Shown piece after piece: positions 27,010-36,530 of a stretch of DNA of 64,000 bases; position 1 is the stretch's first letter, and the number at the start of each line of letters is the position of its first letter. Below the pieces are notes generated by a model. The model saw nothing but the letters and a program-made list of their open reading frames with translations, made no database searches and was not told the origin of the DNA. A program made the position numbers and the translations under genes. The DNA is from Betaproteobacteria bacterium. GTDB taxonomy: Bacteria > Pseudomonadota > Gammaproteobacteria > Burkholderiales > Rhodocyclaceae. The stretch lies in assembly GCA_016720065.1 (NCBI GenBank), contig JADJXY010000002.1, positions 447,001 to 511,000 on the forward strand, given 5' to 3'.

Positions 27010-28110
27010 CTAACTTTTCAGAAAGCATTGTCACAAACATGATAAAATATGCTAATGAAATGCAAAAGAACTACCGACGGTCGTAAGCACGGCCGAGCCG
27101 CCCTGCCGGTGATGCGGCAACAGGCGATCAAGGCCATCCGTGAGGGGCAGGACGTGAACAGCGTTGCCGCCGCCTACGGCGTCAATGTGCGCAGTGTCTT
27201 TCGCTGGCTGGCCGATTTTGCCAACGGTGGGCAGAACGCGCTGTTGTCCAAGCCGATTCCGGGGCGCCCGCCGAAGGTAAGCGCGGATGAAATGCGCTGG
27301 CTGGCCCAGGCGGTGAAAGACCATACCCCGCTGCAATTCAAGTTTGCCTTTGGTCTGTGGACGCTGTCGCTGATCGCCGCGCTGATCGAACGCGAATTCG
27401 GCAAGAAGCTCTCGCTGGCCTCGGTCAGCCGCATCATGAAGCTGTTGGGCTTCTCGGCCCAGAAGCCGCTCTACCAAGCATGGCAGCAGGATGCGACCCT
27501 GGTGCGGGCCTGGGAAGCGGAAATCTACCCGGCGATCCGTGCCGAAGCCAAGGCCGCCGGAGCGACGATCTACTTTGCCGATGAATCGGGCATCCGTTCC
27601 GACTACCACACGGGGACGACCTGGGCGCCGGTAGGCGAGACCCCGGTGGTGGAAGTGACCGGGCGCCGCTTCTCCCTGAACATGATCTCGGCCGTCAGTC
27701 CGCAAGGCGAATTCCGCTTCATGCTGCACGACGGCACGGTCAATGCCGAAGTCTTCCGGGAATTCCTCAAGCGCCTGCTGATCGGGGCTGAAAAGCCGGT
27801 GTTCCTGATCGTAGATGGTCATCCGATCCACAAGGCGAAACTGATCAAGACCTTCGTCGAGGCCCAGAACGGCAGGCTCAAGCTGTTCTACCTGCCGCCG
27901 TACTCGCCCCAGATCAATCCTGACGAGCAGGTCTGGGCACACGTGAAACGCCAGGTCGCCCGGCAACTGGTGCAGTCCAAAGACGAGATGAAGCGGTTGG
28001 CCCTCGGGGCCCTGCGCCGAATCCAGAAGTTGCCCGGGTTGGTGAAATCCTTCTTTCGCCAGCCCGAGTGCCAATATGCCGCTGAATGACATTGTTTATG
28101 CAAAGGTTAG
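27010..28110. mobile_element. IS630-family insertion sequence (1101 bp)
   Basis: Imperfect terminal inverted repeats of about 24 bp (CTAACTTTTCAGAAAGCATTGTCA on the left; CTAACCTTTGCATAAACAATGTCA read inward from the right) bound one transposase gene. A TA dinucleotide is duplicated at 27008-27009 and 28111-28112, as expected for this family. The element separates the exporter genes from the RTX genes and ends 2 bp before the next ATG. Confidence 0.88.
27049..28089 (+). CDS. IS630-family transposase
   Basis: The protein is 346 aa. It has an N-terminal helix-turn-helix (VNSVAAAYGVNVRSVFRWLADF), a GRPPK linker and a DDE catalytic core: D178 in YFADESGI, D256 in IVDGHPIHKAK and E293 in PPYSPQINPDEQVW. 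All three acidic residues and full length are present, so it may be active. The start is ATG 27049, with ATG 27055 as alternative. Confidence 0.94.
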   Translation: MLMKCKRTTDGRKHGRAALPVMRQQAIKAIREGQDVNSVAAAYGVNVRSVFRWLADFANGGQNALLSKPIPGRPPKVSADEMRWLAQAVKDHTPLQFKFAFGLWTLSLIAALIEREFGKKLSLASVSRIMKLLGFSAQKPLYQAWQQDATLVRAWEAEIYPAIRAEAKAAGATIYFADESGIRSDYHTGTTWAPVGETPVVEVTGRRFSLNMISAVSPQGEFRFMLHDGTVNAEVFREFLKRLLIGAEKPVFLIVDGHPIHKAKLIKTFVEAQNGRLKLFYLPPYSPQINPDEQVWAHVKRQVARQLVQSKDEMKRLALGALRRIQKLPGLVKSFFRQPECQYAAE

Positions 28111-28112
28111 TA

Positions 28113-28541
28113 ATGATTCGGAGGTCGCGTGCAAATTTCAAACTGCTATTTTTTGGAGCAGTGATGACAATTTTTGGCATATCTTTATTTGTTATTTATC
28201 GTCCAAATAATATTGATATATCTAGGCAAGTAAGAATTTCTGGTCGAATTGAATTTGTAACAATTGGTAGAGGCCAAGCGTTGATTATTGTGGATGAGAA
28301 TGGAAATACAATTGCTAGCTGTCATCTATTGAACTGCGGTTACCCTGGAGATGTGAGCGATAGAGGACGGATTGCAGATGTTCTGTTGGTTGATGGGAGG
28401 ATCATCGGAATTGAGGTTGATGGAAATGTTAGACGAAATCCAGGCCAAGTGGCTGAAACAGAATTCAGAAAGCGTTTGACTTCATACGCCATGATTGCAT
28501 TTGGAATTGCAGTAATGATCGGAAGCTTAATTTTAAATTGA
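28113..28541 (+). CDS. Small two-helix membrane protein, candidate immunity protein
   Basis: The protein is 142 aa from ATG 28113, the first codon after the IS element's target duplication. One membrane helix near the N-terminus (LLFFGAVMTIFGISLFVIY), a soluble domain of about 85 residues and a second helix at the C-terminus (YAMIAFGIAVMIGSLIL) are visible. The gene is AT-rich, unlike its surroundings. It ends 11 bp before the first RTX-family gene. I recognise no family. Position, size and topology fit an immunity protein or an export accessory. Its own promoter may have been displaced by the IS. Confidence 0.55.
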   Translation: MIRRSRANFKLLFFGAVMTIFGISLFVIYRPNNIDISRQVRISGRIEFVTIGRGQALIIVDENGNTIASCHLLNCGYPGDVSDRGRIADVLLVDGRIIGIEVDGNVRRNPGQVAETEFRKRLTSYAMIAFGIAVMIGSLILN

Positions 28542-28552
28542 AAGGAATTTAA

Positions 28553-30517
28553 ATGTCTGGTTCTTTGGCATCTCCGTATTCGTCGCTGCAAGGGGCTCTT
28601 CAGACGCTAGTAAACCTTAATCTAATGCCAGCTGATGCTGCGGCAGTCATTGCAAACTGGTATAATCCATCAACCTATGATCCAAATCTCCCTCCTCCTT
28701 CAGGCTATGACATATTAGGCGGAGGGGCCAATTTCTTGAAAATTGGGGTTACGGTTATAGAATCCTTGGGCCGAGAACTACCAGGTATTGGAAACGACAT
28801 TTCTCTTGCCAGCCTAGTTAATAATGCAGCAAAGCTGACTGATGAGTACGAAACCAGAGGTATCGTTACCCTTGGGACTTTTTCAGGGCTCGCGTCTGAT
28901 GCTGTCGCCCTTGCCGGGGGGTTGGGAGCAGTTGCATTGGCTACAACTTCGGTGCCTGTCGCCATCAGCTTGGGAGTAGGGGCGGCACTTGTGTCTGCGG
29001 GCCTTACGCTCATCTCGATTGACAGTAGGTATAAGGACAATCCGTTAATTACCGATCAAGAGATAAGTGATCTAGCGAATACTATTAGCAATGCCTGGAT
29101 AAATGCATCGCTTGATCTTGGGAATTTTCTTCAGACTTGGCCAAGTTTGTTAAGTGGTGCAATCAACGACCTCTGGACCCGAGCCCGCTCTTGGTACCGC
29201 CGCGACCCCCTGGCCCTCGACCTCGACGGCGACGGCATCGAAACGGTGGGTGCCACCGGAACCGGCGTCGTCCTCTTCGACCACGACGGCGATGGCCTCA
29301 AAACCGGCACCGGCTGGGTCAAGGCCGACGACGGCCTGCTTGTCCTCGATCGCAACGCCAACGGCACCATCGACACCGGTGCCGAACTCTTCGGCGTCGA
29401 CACCCTCCTCGCCAACGGCCAGAAAGCCGCCAACGGCTTCGCCGCCCTGGCCGACCTCGACCTCAACCACGACGGCGTCTTCAACAGCAGTGACGCCGCC
29501 TACACCCAGGTCCACCTCTGGCAGGACGCCAACCAGGACGGCATCAGCCAGACCGCCGAACTGAAAACCCTGGCGGCGCTGGGCATCACCGCCATCAACC
29601 TGAACCCCACCGCCGCCAACCAGGCCCTGGCCGGCGGCAACGTCCTCGACCTCCAGGCCACCTATACCAAGGCCGACGGCAGCACCGGCACCGCCGGCGC
29701 CTTGAACCTCGTCGACAACCCCTTCTACCGGCAATACCCCGACGGCACCGTCAGCATCGAAGACAACCCCTTCAGCCAGCCCACCAGCGGCGGCATCGTC
29801 CTCACCCCCGCCGCCCAGACCCTGCCCGACATGCACGGCAGCGGCGCCGTGCGCGACCTGCGGGAAGCCGCCAGCCTGGACGGCGGGCTGGCCGCCAGCG
29901 TCCAGGGCCTCATGGCCGCCGGGGTGCAGACCCGGGCCAGCCTGATGGGCAGCCTGGACGGCCTCATCGACCAATGGGCGGGCACCAGCGGCTTCACCCT
30001 TTCCCAGGACCAGGCCAGCGGTAAAGGCTACCGGCTCATCTACCTGCCCCAGGACATGAGCTGGCAGGAAGGGCTGGGCTACATCCCCGACACGTCCAAT
30101 GTTCCGGGGGGCATGGCCAGCCCGGAGCAGATCGCCCACCTGGCGGCGATGCAGGCCAAGCAAGGCCATCTCATGCATCTGCTGGGCGTGCTGGAACGGT
30201 TTAATGGCAATGGCTTTGTCACTGTTGGCGAAGACCGGGTGACCAGCGGCACAGGCCAGCAGATCATCGTCACCGACGCGCAACAACCCGACCCCGACAA
30301 CCCCGGGGGCTACCTGAGCAGCCGCACCGTGTTCGTCACCATCGGCGACGCGCAAGTCGATCTGCTGGAACAGAGCTACGCCGAACTGAAGCAGTCCCTG
30401 TACGAGGGGCTGGTGCTGCAGACGCGGTTGAAGCCTTATGTGGACGACGTGAGTTTGGTGATTGACGAGGGCGCTATCCAAGCTGCAAATGACTGTATTT
30501 GGAGGAGAGCAGGATGA
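28553..30517 (+). CDS. Truncated RTX-family protein with hydrophobic N-terminal domain and calcium-binding middle module
   Basis: The protein is 654 aa, after AAAGGAATTTAA. Residues 1-200 are AT-rich in DNA and carry a Gly/Ala-rich hydrophobic stretch (VALAGGLGAVALATTSVPVA, then SLGVGAALVSAGLTLI), suggestive of a pore-forming or membrane-inserting part. From about residue 204 (NDLWTRARSW) it switches to a GC-rich module with EF-hand-like loops (DLDGDGIET, DHDGDGLKT, DRNANGTID, DLNHDGVF, DANQDGIS). Compared with its downstream paralogue it stops just after DDVSLVIDE and lacks all RTX nonapeptides. Its stop overlaps the next small membrane-protein gene. It may be a displaced cassette or a short effector. 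Confidence 0.75.
   Translation: MSGSLASPYSSLQGALQTLVNLNLMPADAAAVIANWYNPSTYDPNLPPPSGYDILGGGANFLKIGVTVIESLGRELPGIGNDISLASLVNNAAKLTDEYETRGIVTLGTFSGLASDAVALAGGLGAVALATTSVPVAISLGVGAALVSAGLTLISIDSRYKDNPLITDQEISDLANTISNAWINASLDLGNFLQTWPSLLSGAINDLWTRARSWYRRDPLALDLDGDGIETVGATGTGVVLFDHDGDGLKTGTGWVKADDGLLVLDRNANGTIDTGAELFGVDTLLANGQKAANGFAALADLDLNHDGVFNSSDAAYTQVHLWQDANQDGISQTAELKTLAALGITAINLNPTAANQALAGGNVLDLQATYTKADGSTGTAGALNLVDNPFYRQYPDGTVSIEDNPFSQPTSGGIVLTPAAQTLPDMHGSGAVRDLREAASLDGGLAASVQGLMAAGVQTRASLMGSLDGLIDQWAGTSGFTLSQDQASGKGYRLIYLPQDMSWQEGLGYIPDTSNVPGGMASPEQIAHLAAMQAKQGHLMHLLGVLERFNGNGFVTVGEDRVTSGTGQQIIVTDAQQPDPDNPGGYLSSRTVFVTIGDAQVDLLEQSYAELKQSLYEGLVLQTRLKPYVDDVSLVIDEGAIQAANDCIWRRAG
29162..30470 (+). 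repeat. Direct repeat, copy 1: shared middle module of the RTX-family genes
   Basis: It matches 31490-32792. Similarity begins abruptly at ATCAACGACCTCTGG and ends near ATTGACGAG. Within it, 29266-29513 equals 31594-31841 base for base (248 bp), while both flanks differ. This points to recent recombination or gene conversion. Confidence 0.85.
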
Positions 30518-30927
30518 GTGAAAAAAGTGCTCTGTCCAGTAGTAATGCTTCACCAACGACAAGGAAATTAACCACGATTGAGATAGTTATTTTTTGGATT
30601 TGTGGATTTTTGTCTCTGGCATTTTATGGGCTATTCCTCATTTTCCCAGATGGCAGATCTTCCAGTGAATCGCAGGCACTAATTATTAAATCAATTCAAA
30701 TATTGGTCTTTGCAGTAATATCTCCGCTCGCGGTAGTGTTTCACTATCTAGCTCGTCGATATTTTGAAAAAAATGTTATAGATTCCAAAGGGGGATACGT
30801 CTTGGTTTATTCAGGTAGCGCGAGCTGTATTGGGAAGGTGGTCCCCATTATTGGTGGTTTGATTATTGGGGGTGCAGCATGGTCGTTTGTTGGCTTGATG
30901 TTTTATTTAACATATTTGTATTGGTGA
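30514..30927 (+). CDS. Small polytopic membrane protein, candidate immunity protein
   Basis: The protein is 137 aa from the ATG overlapping the truncated RTX stop by 4 bp. There are about four hydrophobic segments (IEIVIFWICGFLSLAFYGLF, IQILVFAVISPLAVVFHYLA, VVPIIGGLIIGGAAW, FVGLMFYLTYLYW). It is AT-rich, with no family recognised. Translational coupling to a putative membrane-active toxin, in the usual toxin-then-immunity order, makes immunity the simplest guess. A structural membrane role remains possible. Confidence 0.55.
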   Translation: MSEKSALSSSNASPTTRKLTTIEIVIFWICGFLSLAFYGLFLIFPDGRSSSESQALIIKSIQILVFAVISPLAVVFHYLARRYFEKNVIDSKGGYVLVYSGSASCIGKVVPIIGGLIIGGAAWSFVGLMFYLTYLYW

Positions 30928-31489
30928 CAGTAATAGATATTAATATTGCTAATATCATTTAATTCTTTTGGAGCCGAAAATGCCGACGCCGAAGCCTCAA
31001 GATGTAGTAACTGCAATTAATGTACTAACGAAAGTCGAATCTAGCGCAATAAAGCTGAATAACGACCCGACACCGGTCGAGGTAATGGCCACTGCCCTAA
31101 GCCTATCTAGTGCTATTACCAACGCGTTAGCTCTAACTGGCTTGGGGCTTGGAAATCCAAACGCACTGTTAAATGGTTTGAACGTCCCGATGCAGCTGGC
31201 GCAATTGAATAACGCTATTGAATCCGGCAATACAAGTGCAATCGCTACATCAACCTTGAGTCTTGGCGCAGCAGTTGCAGGAGCTATTGGTGCAGTTCCA
31301 TCGCCCATAGCGGCTCAAGCAAAAGCGATTTCAGTAGGTCTAAATCTGGCAGCACTTGCAGTCGGAAACCAAGAAAGTCTTGGAAATGCCTTACGAGATG
31401 TCGCTAGCGCTTTTGATGATCTTTGGAATGATTTTTCCAACGACTGGGAGAACTCGGCTCTAAATTTCACCCGTAACTTAAGCAATCTC

Positions 31490-32792
31490 ATCAACGACCT
31501 CTGGACCCGAGCCCGCAGCTGGATCCGCCGCGACCCCCTGGCCCTAGACCTCGACGGTGACGGCATTGAGACGGTGGGTGCCACCGGCGCCAACGTCGTC
31601 CTCTTCGACCACGACGGCGATGGCCTCAAAACCGGCACCGGCTGGGTCAAGGCCGACGACGGCCTGCTTGTCCTCGATCGCAACGCCAACGGCACCATCG
31701 ACACCGGTGCCGAACTCTTCGGCGTCGACACCCTCCTCGCCAACGGCCAGAAAGCCGCCAACGGCTTCGCCGCCCTGGCCGACCTCGACCTCAACCACGA
31801 CGGCGTCTTCAACAGCAGTGACGCCGCCTACACCCAGGTCCGCGTCTGGCAGGATGCGAATCAGGACGGCCTCAGCCAGGCCGGGGAACTCAAGACCCTC
31901 GCCGCCCTGGGCGTGACCGGGATCAATCTCGCTCCAACAACCGTCAATCAGGCCCTGGCCGGCGGCAACGTCCTCGACCTCCAGGCCACCTATACCAAGG
32001 CGGGGGGCGGCACCGGCACCGCCGGCGCCTTGAACCTCGTCGACAACCCCTTCTACCGGCAATACCCCGACGGCACCGTCGAAACCCTCGACAATCCCTT
32101 CAACCAACCCACCAGCGGCGGCATCGTCCTTACCCCCGCTGCCCAGACCCTGCCCGACATGCACGGCAGCGGCGCCGTGCGCGACCTGCGGGAAGCCGCC
32201 AGCCTGGATGGCGGGCTGGCCGCCAGCGTCCAGGGCCTCATGGCCGCCGGGGTGCAGACCCGGGCCAGCCTGATGGGCAACCTGGACGGCCTCATCGACC
32301 AATGGGCCGGCACCAGCGACTTCACCCTCTCCCAGGAACAGGCAGATGCCCAGGGCTACCGCCTCATCTACCTGCCCCAGGGCATGAGCTGGCAGGAAGG
32401 CCTGGGCTACATCCCCGGCAATCCCGGCGCCCTGGCCAGCCCTGACCAGATCACCCATCTGGAGGCCATGCAGACCAAGCAGGAAAGGCTCGAATACCTG
32501 TTGAGCGTGCTGGAGCGGTTCAACGGCATGGGCTTCGTTACTGTGGGCGAGCATAGAGTGACCCTCGGCACCGGCCAGCAGTCTTACGTCGTCGATGCGG
32601 CCCACCCGGACCCCGACAACCCGGAAGGCTATCGCCACAGCCCCACGGTGTTCGTGAACGTCAACGACGCGCAGATCGCCCTGCTGGAGCAGAGCTACGC
32701 CGAATTGCAGCACTCCCTTTACGACGGGCTCGTGCTCCAGACCCGCTTGAAGCCGTATCTGGACGATGTGAGTCTGGTCATCGACGAAAACG
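31490..32792 (+). repeat. Direct repeat, copy 2: shared middle module of the RTX-family genes
   Basis: This is the partner of 29162-30470. The segment before it is unrelated between the two genes, and the segment after it continues into RTX repeats only here. Confidence 0.85.
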
Positions 32793-33120
32793 GAATCCAT
32801 GCGGATTTCGCTGCCCTGGAAGCCAGGTTCGCTGCCCTGTACGGTGCCGACAAGATCAACGCGTTCATCGATCTGGCCGAGTTGAACTACTACCTTGGAT
32901 CAAGTCTGGCTGTCATGGATTGGCGGGGCGAGGCTCTCATGGAGCAGTGGATTGCCCAGGCGGAAGCGACCGGGGAGTGGAATGCGATTGCGACGGCGCT
33001 CAACAGTGCGTTCGCTTCGGCCAACACGGAGAGCGACAACGTCCGCTTCGGAACCACGACGGCCGAATGGCTTTACGGAAACGGTGGAAACGACGTTCTT
33101 TTTGGCGCTGGAGGCAACGA

Positions 33121-34110
33121 CACCCTGCAAGGCGGGGATGGAACGGATGTCCTGTACGGTGGTTCTGGCAACGACTACCTGGAAGGCAACGCCGGCAACG
33201 ACACCCTGGAAGGGGGAGCCGGGGACGACACCCTGGAAGGGAATGCCGGCAGCGACACCTTTGTCTTCAGGCGGGGCGGCGGCCACGACCGGGTGACGAT
33301 CAACGAAACCCTGGGCACGCGCACCGAGACGATCCGGCTGGAAGGGATCAACCCGTCGGACATCACGCTGGTCAAAGGTGCCGCCGACTACCATCTGACC
33401 CTCGTGGTGAAAGACACCGGCGAGTGGATCCGGATCAACGATTTCTATACGGGAAGCAGCCGGCAGAACGACCGGCTGGAATTCGGTGACGGCACCGTCT
33501 GGGATCGGGCGACGCTTCTGGCCCAGGTGGTGAACGTCACGGGCGGCACGGGCAACGACTACCTCGCGGGCCGCAACGGTGGGCCGAACGCCCTCTCTGG
33601 CCTGGAAGGCAACGACACCCTGCAAGGCGGGGATGGAACGGATGTCCTGTACGGCGGGGTGGGCACCGATACGCTTTACGGCAACGCCGGCAACGACACC
33701 CTGGACGGGGGAGCCGGGGACGACACCCTGGAAGGGAATGCCGGCAGCGACACCTTTGTCTTCAGGCGGGGCGGCGGCCACGACCGGGTGACGATCAACG
33801 AAACCCTGGGCACGCGCACCGAGACGATCCGGCTGGAAGGGATCAACCCGTCGGACATCACGCTGGTCAAAGGTGCCGCCGACTACCATCTGACCCTCGT
33901 GGTGAAAGACACCGGCGAGTGGATCCGGATCAACGATTTCTATACGGGAAGCAGCCGGCAGAACGACCGGCTGGAATTCGGTGACGGCACCGTCTGGGAT
34001 CGGGCGACGCTTCTGGCCCAGGTGGTGAACGTCACGGGCGGCACGGGCAACGACTACCTCGCGGGCCGCAACGGTGGGCCGAACGCCCTCTCTGGCCTGG
34101 AAGGCAACGA
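33121..34110 (+). repeat. Tandem duplication of a 495-bp unit inside the RTX gene
   Basis: CACCCTGCAAGGCGGGGATG begins at 33121, 33616 and 34111, exactly 495 bp apart. The two full units code almost the same 165 residues, including SDTFVFRRGGGHD and GTVWDRATLL. The first copy differs slightly near its start. The third occurrence diverges after about 120 bp. The unit length is a multiple of three. Confidence 0.9.
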
Positions 34111-35826
34111 CACCCTGCAAGGCGGGGATGGAACGGATGTCCTGTACGGCGGGGTGGGCACCGATACGCTTTACGGCAACGCCGGCAACGACACCCTGGA
34201 CGGGGGAGCCGGGGACGACACCCTGTATGGCGGGGAAGGCAGGGACGTTTATCTCTTCAATAGGGGGTTTTCCCATGACTGGATCAGGACAAACAGCACA
34301 ACCTCCGGAGTCGACGATGCCATCCGGCTAGGTGCTGGCATCACGCCGGCGGAAATTGAATTGCGCCGCTACGGCTACAACCTGGACGTGATTCTCAATC
34401 GGGCGGATGGCACTACGGAGCGCCAGGTGGTGGTGGACTACTTTCGGGGCTACCCGATCAACCGAATCGAGTTTGCGGACGGGACGGTGTGGACCCAAAC
34501 AGATATACACAGCCGGTTTGTACACTACGGCGGGGAGGCTGCCGAAACCCTCACGGTAGCAAACGGCTACGCCAACCGAGTCAAGGCCTTAGGGGGCAAC
34601 GACATCAGGAACGGCGGTACCGGAAACGACCTCATCGAAGGGGGTACCGGAAATGACGTCCTCTACGGGAATGGTGGGAACGACACACTCGACGGAGGCG
34701 ATGGAACCGATACCCTGTACGGTGGTGCTGGCAGCGACACCCTCAACGGCGCGTTCGGTGCAGATAGCATGAGCGGTGGCATGGGCGACGACATCTATTT
34801 CGTCGATGTCGCCACCGACATCGTCACGGAACTTTCCGGCGAAGGGTTCGATTCGGTGAATGCTGCCGTTTCGCTAACCCTCGCGGTCCATACCGAAGCC
34901 CTCTTCCTGAGTGGCACGGCAGCCCCTCAACGGCACCGGCAACACCCTGGCCAACCTCCTGCGCGGCAACACGGGAATCAACACCCTGAACGGTGGGGCC
35001 GGCACCGACATCCTGGAAGGGGGGGACGGCAACGACCTCCTGACCGACACCGTGGGCAGCGCCCTGTTCAACGGCGGTGCCGGGGCCGATACCCTGACCG
35101 GCGGTGCTGCCGCCGAGGTCTTCCTGGGCGGCAGCGGCAACGATACCCTGGTGACCGCCGGGGGTAACGATGTGCTGCTGTTCAACAAGGGGGACGGTCA
35201 GGATGTCGTCGCGGCGGGAGGGAGCGGCAGCGATACGCTCTCCGTGGGCGGCGCGGGGCTGGCCTACGGCGATCTGGCCTTTGCCCGCGCGGCCAACGAC
35301 CTGGTACTCAAGCTGGGGGCCACCGACCAGGTCACCTTCCGGGATTGGTATGCGGCCACTCCATCCCGGCCGGTCGTCAATCTGCAGGTGATTGCCGAAG
35401 CCATGGCGGGTTTCTCCCAGGGCGGCCCCGATGCCCTTCTGGACCAGCGCGTGGAACGCTTCAATTTTGGCGGACTGGTGGGCGCCTTCGACGCCGCTCG
35501 TGTGGCGAATCCCACCTTGACGACCTGGGCGCTGAGCAATGCACTGGCAGTCAATGCCCTGGGGGATCGGACAGCGCGGCCCTGGGAGGCGATCTGGCCT
35601 ATCAGTATGGCCGCAACGGCACCCTGGCCGGCATCGGGGCGACGCCCGCCCTGGCGGCCCTGGCGGATGCCAACCTGGGAACCGGAGCCCAGGCCCTCAA
35701 CCCCCTGGCCGCTTTGCAGACCGGCTCGGTACGGCTGGGCTGATGCTCATGGAGCAGGCGACCCCGGTCGAAGCAGGGCGCGGCCCCCCGCCTTCCGCTG
35801 CGGCCTGGCAAAGCTTTGCTGCAGCC

Positions 35827-36117
35827 TTACGCGGCCAGGGGGCTGATGCGATCCAGGGCGTCGCCGGCCAGCCGGCGGGCTTCTTCGGTGTCGTAGTCGG
35901 CTTGCAGGCCGAGCCAGAAACCGGGCGTCGTGCCCAGGGCACGGCCCAGGCGCAGGGCGGTGTCGGCGCTAACGGCCCGCTTGCCGGAGCAGATTTCGCT
36001 GATGCGCATGGCGGGGACGCCGATGGTCTTGGCGAGGCGGTACTGGCTGACGCCCAGGGGAAGGAGGAATTCCTCCTTCAGCACTTCCCCGGGGTGAATA
36101 TTGCGAATGGTGTCCAT
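35827..36117 (-). CDS. higA: HigA-family antitoxin
   Basis: The protein is 96 aa with an N-terminal HxxGEVLKEEFLLPLGVSQ and a helix-turn-helix (YRLAKTIGVPAMRISEICSGKR) typical of the HigA/VapI antitoxin-repressor. It follows the toxin gene by 12 bp, in the inverted order (toxin first) characteristic of higBA. It lies between the RTX gene and hlyD, on the opposite strand to both. Confidence 0.92.
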   Translation of the reverse strand: MDTIRNIHPGEVLKEEFLLPLGVSQYRLAKTIGVPAMRISEICSGKRAVSADTALRLGRALGTTPGFWLGLQADYDTEEARRLAGDALDRISPLAA

Positions 36118-36129
36118 GGCTTTGGTCTT

Positions 36130-36411
36130 TCAGTGATAGTCGCAAATCTCGACGGCCTCGGCGTTGCCGTCACGCCATACAAAACAGAGGCGCCACTGTT
36201 CGTTGATGCGAATGCTCCACTGCCCGACCCGGTCGCCGACCAGGGCCTCCAGCCGGTTGTTGGGGGGTGCGCGCAAATCGGCAAGGCAGCGGGCATTGTT
36301 GAGCATGCGCAGTTTCCGGCGGGCGACGGCTTGAATCTGATTGGGCAGGCGGCGGGAGAAGACGCCATTCCAGATTCGTTCTGTCTCGGCGTCGCGGAAG
36401 GAAACGATCAT
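36130..36411 (-). CDS. higB: HigB-family toxin
   Basis: The protein is 93 aa from ATG 36411. A longer start would add 12 residues. It matches the HigB/RelE-like RNase pattern: MIVSFRDAETERIWNG at the start, RRKLRMLNNA, RLEALVGDRVGQWSIRINEQWRLCFVW, and AEAVEICDYH at the end. HigB cleaves mRNA on the ribosome, and HigA neutralises it and represses the pair. Confidence 0.92.
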   Translation of the reverse strand: MIVSFRDAETERIWNGVFSRRLPNQIQAVARRKLRMLNNARCLADLRAPPNNRLEALVGDRVGQWSIRINEQWRLCFVWRDGNAEAVEICDYH

Positions 36412-36530
36412 GGAATTGAGTTTATTGGCGGGCGATATTATCGTCAAGCGATACGGATCGGGCGCTCGGCTGGTGCGATGGGTCAGGCTTCTCGCCTAGC
36501 GCGCATTTGCCGGGGTTTGAGGAGTACGGC

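Larger units (their letters stand above)
30980..35743 (+). pseudogene. Large RTX-family type I secreted protein, interrupted by two compensating frameshifts
   Basis: Starting at ATG 30980 after TTGGAG, the reading continues to 35743 if one C is dropped in CCCC 34923-34926 and one G added in GGGGG 35561-35565. That gives about 1587 aa. As written, the first frame stops at 35167. Domains: AT-rich N-terminus (1-170) with the glycine-rich SLGAAVAGAIGAVPSPIA; EF-hand-like calcium module (about 175-600); GGxGxDxLx RTX blocks from about residue 690 with two copies of a 165-residue unit; then a C-terminal tail with DQVTFRDWY. Type I exporters recognise such uncleaved C-termini. The errors may be real or from sequencing. 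Confidence 0.75.

Noticed and set aside
34911..35846. Separate small RTX gene starting at 34911
   Set aside because: It begins mid-motif and continues the previous gene in another frame. A single extra C explains it better.
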